Source: an uncultured Phycisphaerales bacterium (GTDB lineage: Bacteria > Planctomycetota > Phycisphaerae > UBA1845 > CAIVHJ01). Taken from it: a DNA stretch of 19,512 bases. The notes under the pieces were generated by a model, which did no database searches, had not been told where the DNA came from, and was given only the letters and a program-made list of their open reading frames with translations. The position numbers were made by a program, and so were the translations under genes. Shown in pieces: positions 7,568 through 14,869 of this stretch (its first letter is position 1; each line of letters starts with the position of its first letter). The stretch lies in contig CAIVHJ010000203.1 of assembly GCA_903905665.1 (NCBI GenBank), positions 1 to 19,512 of the forward strand, in the 5' to 3' direction.

Positions 7568-8845
7568 TCATTCTTCTGGATTTGGAATTTTTTTGAATTC
7601 AGAATCGTGCTTCATGAGTCTTGCCGACCAGACCATGATCCACGCCGGAATCAGCATCAGGGGTTGAAAGTGAATGTACGTCGAGGCAGACCGGAACCCC
7701 ACGGCTACAAACACCAGCATCAATCCCAGCCGAACGCCGGAACCAACGGGGATGTCGTGCCGAACGTAAAGATCGAGGATCAGCAACGCCGGCAGAACCA
7801 GCAGCGCCGATTCGTAGTATTGGGTGTGCGGACTGATAAGCAAAATCGCCGCGACCGTCATCGCCCAGCATAAATTCAGGCGAGAATCCACCCCGATGCC
7901 GCTGTCACGAAATGGAATTCGAACCTTGCTCCAGCACCAGATCAGATATCCGACGATCCCTACGACGAGCAAATACGCCAGGATCGTAATCCACGTTTGA
8001 AGCAAAGGGGCGTTGCGAATCACGGTGTAATCCAAAACTTCCAGAATCGAAATATGCAACCCACCACTGGCCAACCGTTCGTTGGGACGATAAACCTCAT
8101 GCAACGCCGTCCACATCTGCAGCGGCCAATCCCAGCCGCAATAAATTCCCCCCAATACATACCACCATGCTCCGATCACACCAGCCGTCAAAACCGTGAT
8201 CCCCTGACGACGAAGAAGCAGCAACCCCAGAAACGGCAACGCATATTGGGGTTTGTACAGCAAGAGTCCCAGCGCCACACCCGCAGCCCATTGACGCTGG
8301 GTCGTCACACCGAAATACGCCCATGACAGCAGAAAAAATGTCAGCGCCGCGTTTTGCCCACCGAGGATCGTATGCATCATGGGCAGATAAACAGCGCCTA
8401 GAATGACGATGGTCCACCAGTTCCTTTTCACCCAGGAGATGGATTCTCTGAGAAACCACGTCCCCCCCACCCAACAGACCAACATCAGACCAATCTGCAG
8501 ATAATACGCGACACGATAGGGAAGTCGCGCCGGCAGGCTATACAGAACCGCCACGGGTGCGGGATTGACGAAATAAGCCAACCCTTCCTGTGACCCAAGA
8601 ATCTCCGTCTGGGTTCTCCATTGCTGATCCAGCCCATACAGTTGTTTCCCCTCGCCATTTAGAACTATCCGACCCGCCAGATAAAACGCCTTGAAATCCC
8701 TGCCAATCACCACCTCCCGATCGATTACCAGACCCTTCACGGTAATCTGTTGATGAACAAACCCGATACTCCATGCGAGAAGCAAGGTAATGCCGATCCA
8801 TCGCAATCGCGGTTCGGAAGTGATAAAGGTGACGGGAGCAGCCAT
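7568..8845 (-). CDS. GT87-family membrane glycosyltransferase (DUF2029-type)
   Basis: A 425-residue polytopic inner-membrane protein with around nine to eleven hydrophobic helices. It matches the GT87 (formerly DUF2029) pattern of polyprenyl-phosphate-dependent mannosyl/arabinosyl transferases. The signs are an early D-F-x-x-F-Y-x-A-G motif in the first extracytoplasmic loop (RDFKAFYLAGR, 49-59) followed by LYG, YFVNPAPVAVLYSLP (91-105), GQNAAL (163-168) and a loop KPQY (198-201). Near the C-terminus is SPHTQYYE, typical of these enzymes. The predicted role is transfer of a sugar from a lipid-linked donor to a cell-envelope glycan or glycolipid; donor and acceptor are unknown. It is the second gene on the minus strand after the GH3 gene, 84 bases downstream, possibly co-transcribed. 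The family call rests on motif memory. Confidence 0.78.
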   Translation of the reverse strand: MAAPVTFITSEPRLRWIGITLLLAWSIGFVHQQITVKGLVIDREVVIGRDFKAFYLAGRIVLNGEGKQLYGLDQQWRTQTEILGSQEGLAYFVNPAPVAVLYSLPARLPYRVAYYLQIGLMLVCWVGGTWFLRESISWVKRNWWTIVILGAVYLPMMHTILGGQNAALTFFLLSWAYFGVTTQRQWAAGVALGLLLYKPQYALPFLGLLLLRRQGITVLTAGVIGAWWYVLGGIYCGWDWPLQMWTALHEVYRPNERLASGGLHISILEVLDYTVIRNAPLLQTWITILAYLLVVGIVGYLIWCWSKVRIPFRDSGIGVDSRLNLCWAMTVAAILLISPHTQYYESALLVLPALLILDLYVRHDIPVGSGVRLGLMLVFVAVGFRSASTYIHFQPLMLIPAWIMVWSARLMKHDSEFKKIPNPEE

Positions 8846-8890
8846 CGCTACAACATTGCCTCAGTCCATCGCGGTTCTTCAACACACCAC

Positions 8891-8911
8891 AAAAGGACCC
8901 CCACGAGGGTC
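8891..8911 (-). terminator. Weak hairpin between the GH3 and GT87 genes
   Basis: On the minus strand GACCC and GGGTC form a 5-bp GC-rich stem (8907-8911 with 8896-8900), followed by C and TTTT (8891-8895). It could reduce read-through from the GH3 gene into the GT87 gene. The stem is short, so this is tentative. Confidence 0.3.
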
Positions 8912-8929
8912 TCGCGTTCGTTTTTTCCG

Positions 8930-10648
8930 TCAGCGCTGTTTTCCAGCCGCGCCGGGATTCGTCATTTCGAATTTGTCACGCTGCGGGAACTCCGCGTCCT
9001 GTCCGGGTTGGGTGAACAGAAATTGATGCTTGTATTGTTCGTTGTTACGACGAAAACGGACAGACGTATTTTGATCCCTTTGTTCGAGAAAGCCGTGGGG
9101 TAGAACGTTGTAGCGCAGCGGGGCCAACCGCAAAGTTTTTCGTTTGGAGGCGTACTCGATGTTGATTTCACCCAATCGTTGCTCGACGGCTGTAATCATC
9201 TGGTCCAGACGGAATTTTTCCGGAGTGTGCGAGAGATCAAGGTGCAACATGTAGCCGGGTGGATCGCCCCACTGCGGCGCGCACAGGTAACTGCTGATCG
9301 GAAATGACTGTTCGCGTGCGACGGAGTTGACCACGTCGGTGACTTGTTTTTCGGTCAGTTTTTCGCCGGTCAGAGAGCAGGTGTGTGCGCCCTTGCTCAG
9401 GAACTCGATGATCGGAGCCTGACCTTCAAAACCGGTGACGCGAACCAGATCGCCGATCGAATAGCGGTACAGGCCTGCGGAATTGGTGAGGACGATGAAG
9501 TATTCCTTGCCGATTTCGACTTCGCGGCATCGGAGGCAGTCGGGATGGGGATGGTCGATCTGATCGACAGGGATGAATTCGTAAAAATGGCTGGTGACCT
9601 CGAGGATGCCGGCGGGGGTTCCGTCGGACACGGGGATGGACATGCGTCCCTCACTGGCAATCAGGCCGATGTCACGAACCGGCACGTCGCCGAAATATCG
9701 TGGAAAGTCACGAAGATACAATCCCAGAGTGCCCCCCATCCAGTTGCAGATGAAACCCAGCCGCCAGTAATGCCGGGGACGCAGATGACCCTCGCGGTCC
9801 AGAATAGATTGCAACTGTCTCGCGCGGACGGAATCGGGTCGAAGTCGATGTGCCAGTTCCTTCCTCACGGCAGGCGGGACGTCGAGATCGTGTTGCAAAG
9901 TTCCGTCATGAATATCGCGGATGAGAGATTCGGCGGATTCCTCGGCGGTTCGGGCGAGTTTCAATTGTGTCGATGGGTTGGCGGTAACGAGAAATGCAAT
10001 CTCCTGTTCCATCATTGCAAGCCGCATGATCGTGTAATATCGAGCGGCGGAATCTTCGATGTAGGCGACGCAGGGTGGGGTGAGATAATAGCGGCGGACG
10101 AGAGGTTTTTGAGTGGCGGCCATCAGACCGCTGACCGCACCGCAGGGGATTCCCCCTTCCGTGGTTTGTTCGTCCATTCGGGAGGCGACCTGAACGATGG
10201 GCTTGAGGAACCAACCCGGATGATCGAGCAGGGCTTTGACGCCGAACGCATTCCAGCCCGCGCGCAATTCCTTCAAAAAGGTATCGGTGACGGGGATGTA
10301 CTTCGGCGTAGCACTGGTGCCGCTGGTGAGAGCAAACATGCGAACGCGCTGCCCGCCGCCGAACAATGCCGAATGTTCGCCCCGGCACAACCGCTGGATG
10401 TACGGTTCGAAATCGTCGTAGGTCTGAACGGGAACTTGCCGTATGAAATCTTCGTAGTTGCGAATCTGATGGAAACCGTGGCGGCGTCCGTAATCGCTGT
10501 CGGCGTTGCGATGAATTTTGTCGATCAGAACTTCATCCTGCACTCGGGTTGCATTTTGGGCAGCACGATAGAAACGCCGCAACACGCGTTGGGCGTGGAG
10601 TTTGGCGGGCCAAACGAGCAATTGATCAAGGAAGGGACGTCGGCTCAT
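8930..10648 (-). CDS. GH3-family acyl-adenylate-forming enzyme
   Basis: A 572-residue protein of the GH3 family, named after plant auxin-conjugating enzymes and part of the ANL adenylating superfamily. Plant members adenylate an acid and link it to an amino acid; bacterial members have no settled role. Core signatures are visible. The ATP-binding loop is LTSGTSATPKYIPVT (107-121). ASEGRMSIPV (331-340) is the second motif. YRYSIGDLVRVTGF (394-407) is the third, with its Asp for ribose binding. GEKLTE (428-433) lies at the hinge to the small C-terminal domain. Length matches plant GH3 proteins. The ATG at 10648 has no Shine-Dalgarno but sits just below a good promoter, suggesting a nearly leaderless mRNA. 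The substrate cannot be read from sequence. The neighbouring GT87 gene suggests, but does not show, a role in envelope or lipid modification. Confidence 0.88.
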   Translation of the reverse strand: MSRRPFLDQLLVWPAKLHAQRVLRRFYRAAQNATRVQDEVLIDKIHRNADSDYGRRHGFHQIRNYEDFIRQVPVQTYDDFEPYIQRLCRGEHSALFGGGQRVRMFALTSGTSATPKYIPVTDTFLKELRAGWNAFGVKALLDHPGWFLKPIVQVASRMDEQTTEGGIPCGAVSGLMAATQKPLVRRYYLTPPCVAYIEDSAARYYTIMRLAMMEQEIAFLVTANPSTQLKLARTAEESAESLIRDIHDGTLQHDLDVPPAVRKELAHRLRPDSVRARQLQSILDREGHLRPRHYWRLGFICNWMGGTLGLYLRDFPRYFGDVPVRDIGLIASEGRMSIPVSDGTPAGILEVTSHFYEFIPVDQIDHPHPDCLRCREVEIGKEYFIVLTNSAGLYRYSIGDLVRVTGFEGQAPIIEFLSKGAHTCSLTGEKLTEKQVTDVVNSVAREQSFPISSYLCAPQWGDPPGYMLHLDLSHTPEKFRLDQMITAVEQRLGEINIEYASKRKTLRLAPLRYNVLPHGFLEQRDQNTSVRFRRNNEQYKHQFLFTQPGQDAEFPQRDKFEMTNPGAAGKQR

Positions 10649-10657
10649 GGCGCTGAT

Positions 10658-10686
10658 ATTTTACCGACCCGACCCCGCTTGTGAAA
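10658..10686 (-). promoter_or_regulatory. Candidate promoter of the GH3 gene, giving a near-leaderless transcript
   Basis: On the minus strand TTTCAC (10686-10681) and TAAAAT (10663-10658) are separated by exactly 17 bases. Transcription would start around 10651, only about three bases before the ATG at 10648. This fits the absence of a Shine-Dalgarno sequence. Confidence 0.45.
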
Positions 10687-10766
10687 CGCCCAACCGGACG
10701 TTAGTCCATCCGCTGAAAATAAATGATGGGTCGGCATTTGGGAGGTGAATGGTGTCCGGAAACGAC

Positions 10767-10798
10767 AGTACCCCATCCGGGTCAGTGGATGAGGTACT
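10767..10798 (-). terminator. Hairpin at the end of the small lipoprotein frame
   Basis: AGTACCCCATCC (10767-10778) pairs with GGATGAGGTACT (10787-10798), 12 bp with one mismatch and an 8-base loop. The stop codon of the downstream frame (10782-10784) lies inside the loop on the minus strand. The following sequence is GTCGTTTCC, so there is no real T-tract. It may act as an RNA 3'-end structure rather than a classical terminator. Confidence 0.4.
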
Positions 10799-10999
10799 CG
10801 CCGATGAAAAGGGACAGGTTTCGTGAAATCATGACGCCCAGGGCGTCGCGTGTGTTTTCGTTGTAAAAAGGATTCGCTTCACAATCGCTCGCGGCTGGAT
10901 CGGTTGGGATTACATACAGGCAGCCACCCACACACCAATCACAAGCCACACTTTGCAGGGCAGGTTTCCGATGCAGACTTTGGTCAGTTGAGTCAACAT
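10782..10999 (-). pseudogene. Small lipoprotein gene with an apparent frameshift
   Basis: A perfect Shine-Dalgarno AAGGAGGG (11014-11007) lies 7 bases before an ATG at 10999. The frame reads MLTQLTKVC, a hydrophobic core (VWLVIGVW) and a canonical lipobox VAAC at residues 25-28. After one more codon (Met) it meets TAA at 10912-10910. The neighbouring -1 frame stays open to TGA at 10784-10782 and encodes a protein-like stretch (PTDPAASDCEANPFYNENTR followed by DALGVMISRNLSLFIGEYLIH). Joining signal peptide and tail by a -1 shift at the Cys codon would give a lipoprotein of about 72 residues. The junction carries a TGTATGTA tandem duplication next to CCCAA, a plausible site of an indel. It could be a true pseudogene, a sequencing or assembly error, or programmed frameshifting. 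The alternative is a real 29-residue peptide. I do not recognise the family. Confidence 0.5.
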
Positions 11000-11006
11000 G
11001 CTTATT

Positions 11007-11014
11007 CCCTCCTT
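11007..11014 (-). promoter_or_regulatory. Consensus ribosome binding site AAGGAGGG
   Basis: This minus-strand Shine-Dalgarno, 7 bases from the ATG at 10999, is the best in the window. It is the main reason for believing that the short, frame-broken lipoprotein gene is or was translated. Confidence 0.65.
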
Positions 11015-11430
11015 GAGGAAAAGCGAAAAACCATTCCTTCATCGGAATGGCGGACGATGCACGTCAAGCACCGGGGACGATCCCCGAGCATTGTGCATCA
11101 ACCGATTAAACGCCCGAACTCGCCGTTGCGGGCTGCTGTTTCAAATGTGTTGGATGTAATAGAGAAAGCCCCATCCGTCAACATCGAGTGCAGGACGGGT
11201 GAGCCCCTCCGAACGACTGAATTGTACAACCCAAAGATAGCATTTAACTCTATGCGAGGCAAATGGTTTTGTTGTTATGGGGCGCACTTTTTCAAAATCA
11301 TCAGAAACAAGCGATTTAGAAGGGTTTACCCTGCGTCAACGGAAGTTTATCAGACCGTCAATCGCGCGGCCGGCACATGAGAATGGAAATTTCAGAGAGG
11401 GCGAAGATGCTTCTGGTAGGTGTGCAGTGA
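11015..11430. other. Gene-free region with a nested palindrome upstream of the small lipoprotein
   Basis: No credible gene is seen in these ~415 bases; a plus-strand frame at 10850-11380 encodes a His/Arg-rich, domain-free sequence. The notable element is a nested inverted repeat. Outer arms GATGCAC (11056-11062) and GTGCATC (11093-11099) enclose an inner CGGGGA-CGA-TCCCCG (11072-11086). It would fold in the leader of the minus-strand lipoprotein transcript. The stretch around 11220-11290 is visibly more AT-rich than the coding DNA. A weak minus-strand -10 (TACAAT, 11226-11221) has no good -35. Confidence 0.45.
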
Positions 11431-12402
11431 TCAGTCAACCGCCTTTGAGCGGCGGAGATCCTGGAGATGAATGATGTTTTTGGGCGCGACACATTGCGGA
11501 TTGATCGCCGGGCGATCGATCGGTGAGCGAAACATGAAATGATCGACGTCCGAATAAAACCGCGGCAACGGTCGGTCCCCGTCCGAGTCCGACAGTTCCA
11601 ATTGCAGATGATGCTTCGCCAGCGGACAATCCACAACGATCGTTCGCGCGAGCAGGGAACCACCGGCCGAAATCGGGCGATAGTTTGACAGTTGTACGTT
11701 CATGAATTCCTGCCCGTCGGGTTGGCGATACACCACACGATTGATCAGGTTCGGCGGGGAACGACCGAGCCAGTATTCCTTGACGATGACCGGTTGCCCC
11801 TCGTGAAGTTCCTCATAGATCAATTGGTGCGAATCCGGGTCCACTCGATATCGGGCCGCCTCCCAACCGCGATCGTCAGGATTGATCCACTGGATTCCGA
11901 TGGCTTCGAGAAACGCATCGGGTCGGATGGGCCATTCAGCGCCGTTCGTTTGTTCGACTTCATCGCGAGAACCGATGACCAACTCGTCGGCTTCGTGCTG
12001 CCGCCAAAACCAACATTCGTCCTCGTTGCAACCGACTTCGAACAATTTATCCACGACGGGCTTCATATCCGCCGACAGGCAAATTCGAGTCGGCCACACC
12101 AGGGTCATCCAAAACCCGCCGTCCCCATGTCGAACCGTACCATCGGATTCCGTCCACCAGCCGGACCAGCGACCCTTGAAATAAACTCTCACCGGCGATC
12201 CCTGCGCATCGTGATGGAACACTTCGTTGTTGGTGTTGACGATTTCGATGGCGCGATCCTTCGGAAGAAATATCTTTTCGCGTCCCTCGTTCGGGCCGCA
12301 ACCAACCCAGGATCCGACGATCCCCAGCAGCACTGCCAGCGCAAAGCACGTCCGGCCTCGGCGCAGAAAGTCGAAATTCAATTTGCCGTTTTCCGAATTC
12401 AT
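11431..12402 (-). CDS. Putative lipoprotein of unknown function
   Basis: A 323-residue exported protein. The N-terminus has an Arg-rich n-region (LRRGRTC), a hydrophobic core (FALAVLLGIVGS) and WVGC with Cys35 as the probable lipidation site; the Trp at -3 is unusual for a lipobox. The mature part is Trp- and acid-rich, with no recognised catalytic motif. It includes FKGRWSGWWTESDGTVRHGD and a later YRVDPDSHQLIYEELHEGQP region suggesting beta-strands. One internal Cys pair (CNEDEC) could form a disulphide. It starts 12 bases after the stop of the GNAT gene upstream on the same strand, so the two are very probably co-transcribed. GAAGG abuts the ATG directly and AGGAA lies further upstream, so the ribosome binding site is not ideal. 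I do not recognise the family. Confidence 0.7.
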   Translation of the reverse strand: MNSENGKLNFDFLRRGRTCFALAVLLGIVGSWVGCGPNEGREKIFLPKDRAIEIVNTNNEVFHHDAQGSPVRVYFKGRWSGWWTESDGTVRHGDGGFWMTLVWPTRICLSADMKPVVDKLFEVGCNEDECWFWRQHEADELVIGSRDEVEQTNGAEWPIRPDAFLEAIGIQWINPDDRGWEAARYRVDPDSHQLIYEELHEGQPVIVKEYWLGRSPPNLINRVVYRQPDGQEFMNVQLSNYRPISAGGSLLARTIVVDCPLAKHHLQLELSDSDGDRPLPRFYSDVDHFMFRSPIDRPAINPQCVAPKNIIHLQDLRRSKAVD

Positions 12403-12414
12403 CCTTCAAATTTC

Positions 12415-12930
12415 CTAGAGGTAAGGCTTGATCACGAGTTCCATTTCGATTTCGTCCTGGATGGGCAAACCGTTGGGGCCGTATTCCGGAATCTGGGGTT
12501 TGAGTGTTTTTCTTGCTTCGGCCATCGCGTCGCGATAAATCGTGGCGATTCGGAATCCCAGTCGCTGGTAAAACCACATGGCATGCAGGTTGTCGTTGGT
12601 GGTCGTCAGCCAGATGCGATGGACGTTTCGCTTGCGGGCTTCGTCGATCAACATCAACACGAGCGACGTTCCGATTCCCTCGATGGACTCGATTTTGTTG
12701 ACCGTCAGCAGCAGAATGGAATCCTTCTGTTGCTGATAGGTGATCAGCGCCGCGATTCGACCGTCTTGCCGGATGAGGAATCCCTCGCATTCATGCGGAG
12801 AATAAATTTTTTCTTTGACGACGATAAACGGCGCATGCCATTGTTGCGCGATGAAATCCCGAACCTCCGAACGATCAGAGTCCTGCATTAACTGCGGCGT
12901 CATTCGATCAGTCGAATTCATAAAAATCAT
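12415..12930 (-). CDS. GNAT family N-acetyltransferase
   Basis: A 171-residue acetyl-CoA-dependent acyltransferase of the GNAT superfamily, cytosolic, substrate unknown. The acetyl-CoA-binding motif A is IEGIGTSLVLMLIDEARKRN (a shortened Q/R-x-x-G-x-G loop followed by the alpha-3 helix). Motif B is TTTNDNLHAMWFYQRLGFRI, with the typical N-x-x-A-x-x-F-Y-x-x-x-G-F. Preceding strands (GRIAALITYQ, SILLLTVN) match the central sheet. The C-terminal tail (PQIPEYGPNGLPIQDEIEME) resembles GNATs that close with an I-x-D-E-I-E-x-E-L strand. The start may be ATG 12930, GTG 12933 or ATG 12921; none has a clear Shine-Dalgarno. It is the first gene of a pair with the lipoprotein at 11431-12402. Confidence 0.88.
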   Translation of the reverse strand: MIFMNSTDRMTPQLMQDSDRSEVRDFIAQQWHAPFIVVKEKIYSPHECEGFLIRQDGRIAALITYQQQKDSILLLTVNKIESIEGIGTSLVLMLIDEARKRNVHRIWLTTTNDNLHAMWFYQRLGFRIATIYRDAMAEARKTLKPQIPEYGPNGLPIQDEIEMELVIKPYL

Positions 12931-12937
12931 CACATCC

Positions 12938-12959
12938 GATCGTGATCCTTGGCACGATC
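12938..12959 (-). promoter_or_regulatory. Inverted repeat just upstream of the GNAT start
   Basis: GATCGTG (12938-12944) and CACGATC (12953-12959) form perfect 7-bp arms around 8 bases, ending 8 bases from the GNAT start codon. It could be an operator or a leader hairpin masking translation. The core TGATCGT/ACGATCA recurs at 12871-12877, 13048-13054 and 13064-13070. Confidence 0.4.
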
Positions 12960-12992
12960 ATTTCCGGCGAATCACAGCTTCATACTGCCAAT

Positions 12993-13022
12993 ATGATAGC
13001 AGGAGAACATATTCTCTGTACA
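12993..13022 (-). promoter_or_regulatory. Candidate promoter with internal palindrome for the GNAT-lipoprotein pair
   Basis: On the minus strand TGTACA (13022-13017) and TATCAT (12998-12993) are 18 bases apart. The spacer contains the near-palindrome GAGAACATATTCTC (13003-13016), well placed for a repressor or activator. The -10 matches 5 of 6 bases and the -35 only 4 of 6. Confidence 0.35.
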
Positions 13023-13130
13023 GTCGCGCCGTAATCCGCCTCCAACGTGATCGTCGTTTCAAAACGATCATCCCATGGAAGGATAATCACCTTTCGTGGT
13101 GATTCATCATCGCATTTTGGGGGTGGTTCT

Positions 13131-14669
13131 TTATTCCGGTTCAGGGCGGCGATGCGCGGGGAATCCCAGACGGTCGAGCTCTGTTTGAAGCGACTCGATG
13201 CGAACGGATGGCGGCAGGGAACCGGCGGTGCTCATGACGAACCCGACCGAACCACGAGAAGTCAGCGAACCGTGAACTGCGTGAAGCCGGATCATCTTGT
13301 CCATCGTCCAGCTGCCGCAATACCAGCCGTCCTTCAACGAAACGAGCACGTCGGGCGGATAACGAACCAAACCATGAAACGCCCGCCAAATCCGATGCAC
13401 GGCGTCGGGATATACATGATCCGCCGTGGCTTCCTCCCAACTTTTGTCGTCCACAAAACCCGGCTCATCCATCACCCCCGTGGACCGAAAACGCTGCAAA
13501 ATATCCCCCATCACCAATGGGTCTCCGGACTCCATTTGATAACGGTAACGATCGTCGCGCCGCGTGATTCTTGCCTGCCCCGACCGACCGACCACGACCA
13601 CCTCATCCTCACCATTGCGGTACATCGCCAAATCCACGCACTCTAAACCCACCACGTCTTTTGCCACGCGCTGGGGTTCGTTCGTGTAAATTCCGGCGTA
13701 ACTGACGACGGCAAATGCGGGCAGCACGACGTCACCGGGCCGCTCGATCCGCTCCACCACGCGATACCCCAGCCGTTCAACGGAATTTCCAAAATCCACA
13801 TACTGATAGGGTCGCGTGTCCTGCCCGTGATCAGACAGCAACGTGATTTGCAATTTGCCCTGCGTCTGCATCATGAGCATTTGGCACAACCGATCGACCG
13901 CCAACAAGGATTCCCGGTGACCGTTTTCGCCGTACTGTGCCCCCTCGGCGGACGTGCTGACGATATAGGCCCAAAAAACCCGATCCGCTTCAGCCGGCAG
14001 GAATCCCTGCTGGATCATCCAGAGTTCGTGCATCAACCACGATTGCGGCCAATAATAGATAAAACCGTGCTTGTCGTAATCGACATAGTGATCAAATCGG
14101 GACAACCAGCCGGAATTGTCCTCTCGAACATAGGAACCCCATCCGGGCGTCAGACGCTGACCGTCGTAATAGGATACTTCAACGCCGGCGATGGGATTCA
14201 AATTCATGAATTCTGAAATAGCCACATCGGTAACAGCCGGAAACGTGCTGATCAAACGGCTGGGCGGATGAAAAAACCTAAACCGACCCTGCTCCCGGCA
14301 TTCTTTCACGATATCAAAGGGAATACTGTCGAGTAATATGACCAGATGCCGGCAATCCGATTGCTTGATCTGATCGAGAAGCACGTCGTCGAGCGTCCCG
14401 TTCCGATTCATGTCCACCCGAATCGCCGCAACCCGACCATCCGTACCGAGTCGCTCGACGTAATCGATTCGTCGATCCCCGTCGCTGTCGTAACGCCGCT
14501 CAATGGTCCCGTCGGACCCTTTGCTGATTTCTATTGGAGCAACCGGCATCAGCATCGGGGTATGACATCCCGACATCCCGATCAATACCAATCCACATCC
14601 TATCCACAAACCTCGCGCGATGCGGAATTTCCATGGAATTTTTTGTTTCATAAGTGCAGGCGTCATCAT
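13131..14669 (-). CDS. Alkaline-phosphatase-superfamily (type I phosphodiesterase-like) lipoprotein
   Basis: A 512-residue exported protein. The signal sequence ends in GMSGC, giving lipidation at Cys35. An N-terminal segment (60-96) carries two calcium-loop-like repeats, DSDGDRRIDY and DMNRNGTLDD. The catalytic fold then starts with HLVILLDSIPFD (108-119, metal-binding Asp114). STFPAVTDVA (141-150) is the nucleophile region, with Thr147 the likely nucleophile. LLSDHGQDTRP (277-287) is the classic DHG metal site. A late VHGSLTSRGSVGFVMS supplies the third-site His seen in family members. The expected DxxGH between nucleophile and DHG is replaced by STSAEGAQYGENGH (238-251), so one metal site may be altered. 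It probably hydrolyses phosphodiesters or phosphomonoesters outside the cytoplasm. Starts at 14669 (AAGG upstream), 14666 or 14651 are possible. Confidence 0.78.
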   Translation of the reverse strand: MMTPALMKQKIPWKFRIARGLWIGCGLVLIGMSGCHTPMLMPVAPIEISKGSDGTIERRYDSDGDRRIDYVERLGTDGRVAAIRVDMNRNGTLDDVLLDQIKQSDCRHLVILLDSIPFDIVKECREQGRFRFFHPPSRLISTFPAVTDVAISEFMNLNPIAGVEVSYYDGQRLTPGWGSYVREDNSGWLSRFDHYVDYDKHGFIYYWPQSWLMHELWMIQQGFLPAEADRVFWAYIVSTSAEGAQYGENGHRESLLAVDRLCQMLMMQTQGKLQITLLSDHGQDTRPYQYVDFGNSVERLGYRVVERIERPGDVVLPAFAVVSYAGIYTNEPQRVAKDVVGLECVDLAMYRNGEDEVVVVGRSGQARITRRDDRYRYQMESGDPLVMGDILQRFRSTGVMDEPGFVDDKSWEEATADHVYPDAVHRIWRAFHGLVRYPPDVLVSLKDGWYCGSWTMDKMIRLHAVHGSLTSRGSVGFVMSTAGSLPPSVRIESLQTELDRLGFPAHRRPEPE

Positions 14670-14710
14670 CGCTGAAAGCCTTTACCCCGCCCCGGGATCG
14701 ACTAAGCAAT

Positions 14711-14739
14711 TTGATTCTTCAGCAGGCCATGGATAACAT
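14711..14739 (+). promoter_or_regulatory. Candidate promoter of the corrinoid protein gene
   Basis: TTGATT (14711-14716) and TAACAT (14734-14739) are separated by exactly 17 bases. Each matches 4 of 6 consensus bases. The predicted leader of about 120 bases includes an 8-bp inverted repeat (14767-14774 and 14810-14817). Confidence 0.35.
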
Positions 14740-14869
14740 TGAGCAGGCGATCATTATATCGGACCGTGTCGGAAGTTCACATTTCGTTCAAGCGTTTCCG
14801 ATCGAGTCGTTCCGACATTTCATGGAGCGCACCACACCCACGTGGCGAGCAATGAGGGTGGAGATGACC

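Noticed and set aside
9344..10684. Long plus-strand open frame of 446 codons
   Set aside because: It lies antisense to the GH3 gene, whose family motifs are unmistakable. The antisense translation is repetitive Gly/Asp/Val-rich with no domain pattern and arises from codon bias.
10850..11380. Plus-strand open frame of 176 codons in the intergenic region
   Set aside because: No ribosome binding site, a His/Arg-rich domain-free composition, and overlap with the better supported minus-strand lipoprotein signals.
11692..12891. Plus-strand open frame of 399 codons
   Set aside because: It spans the reverse complement of both the lipoprotein and the GNAT gene, ignoring their boundary. The GNAT motifs on the minus strand are clear.
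14654..14869. N-terminal extension of the corrinoid protein
   Set aside because: It overlaps the start of the divergent phosphatase gene and the candidate promoter, lengthens the protein beyond the family size, and ATG 14870 has a good Shine-Dalgarno.
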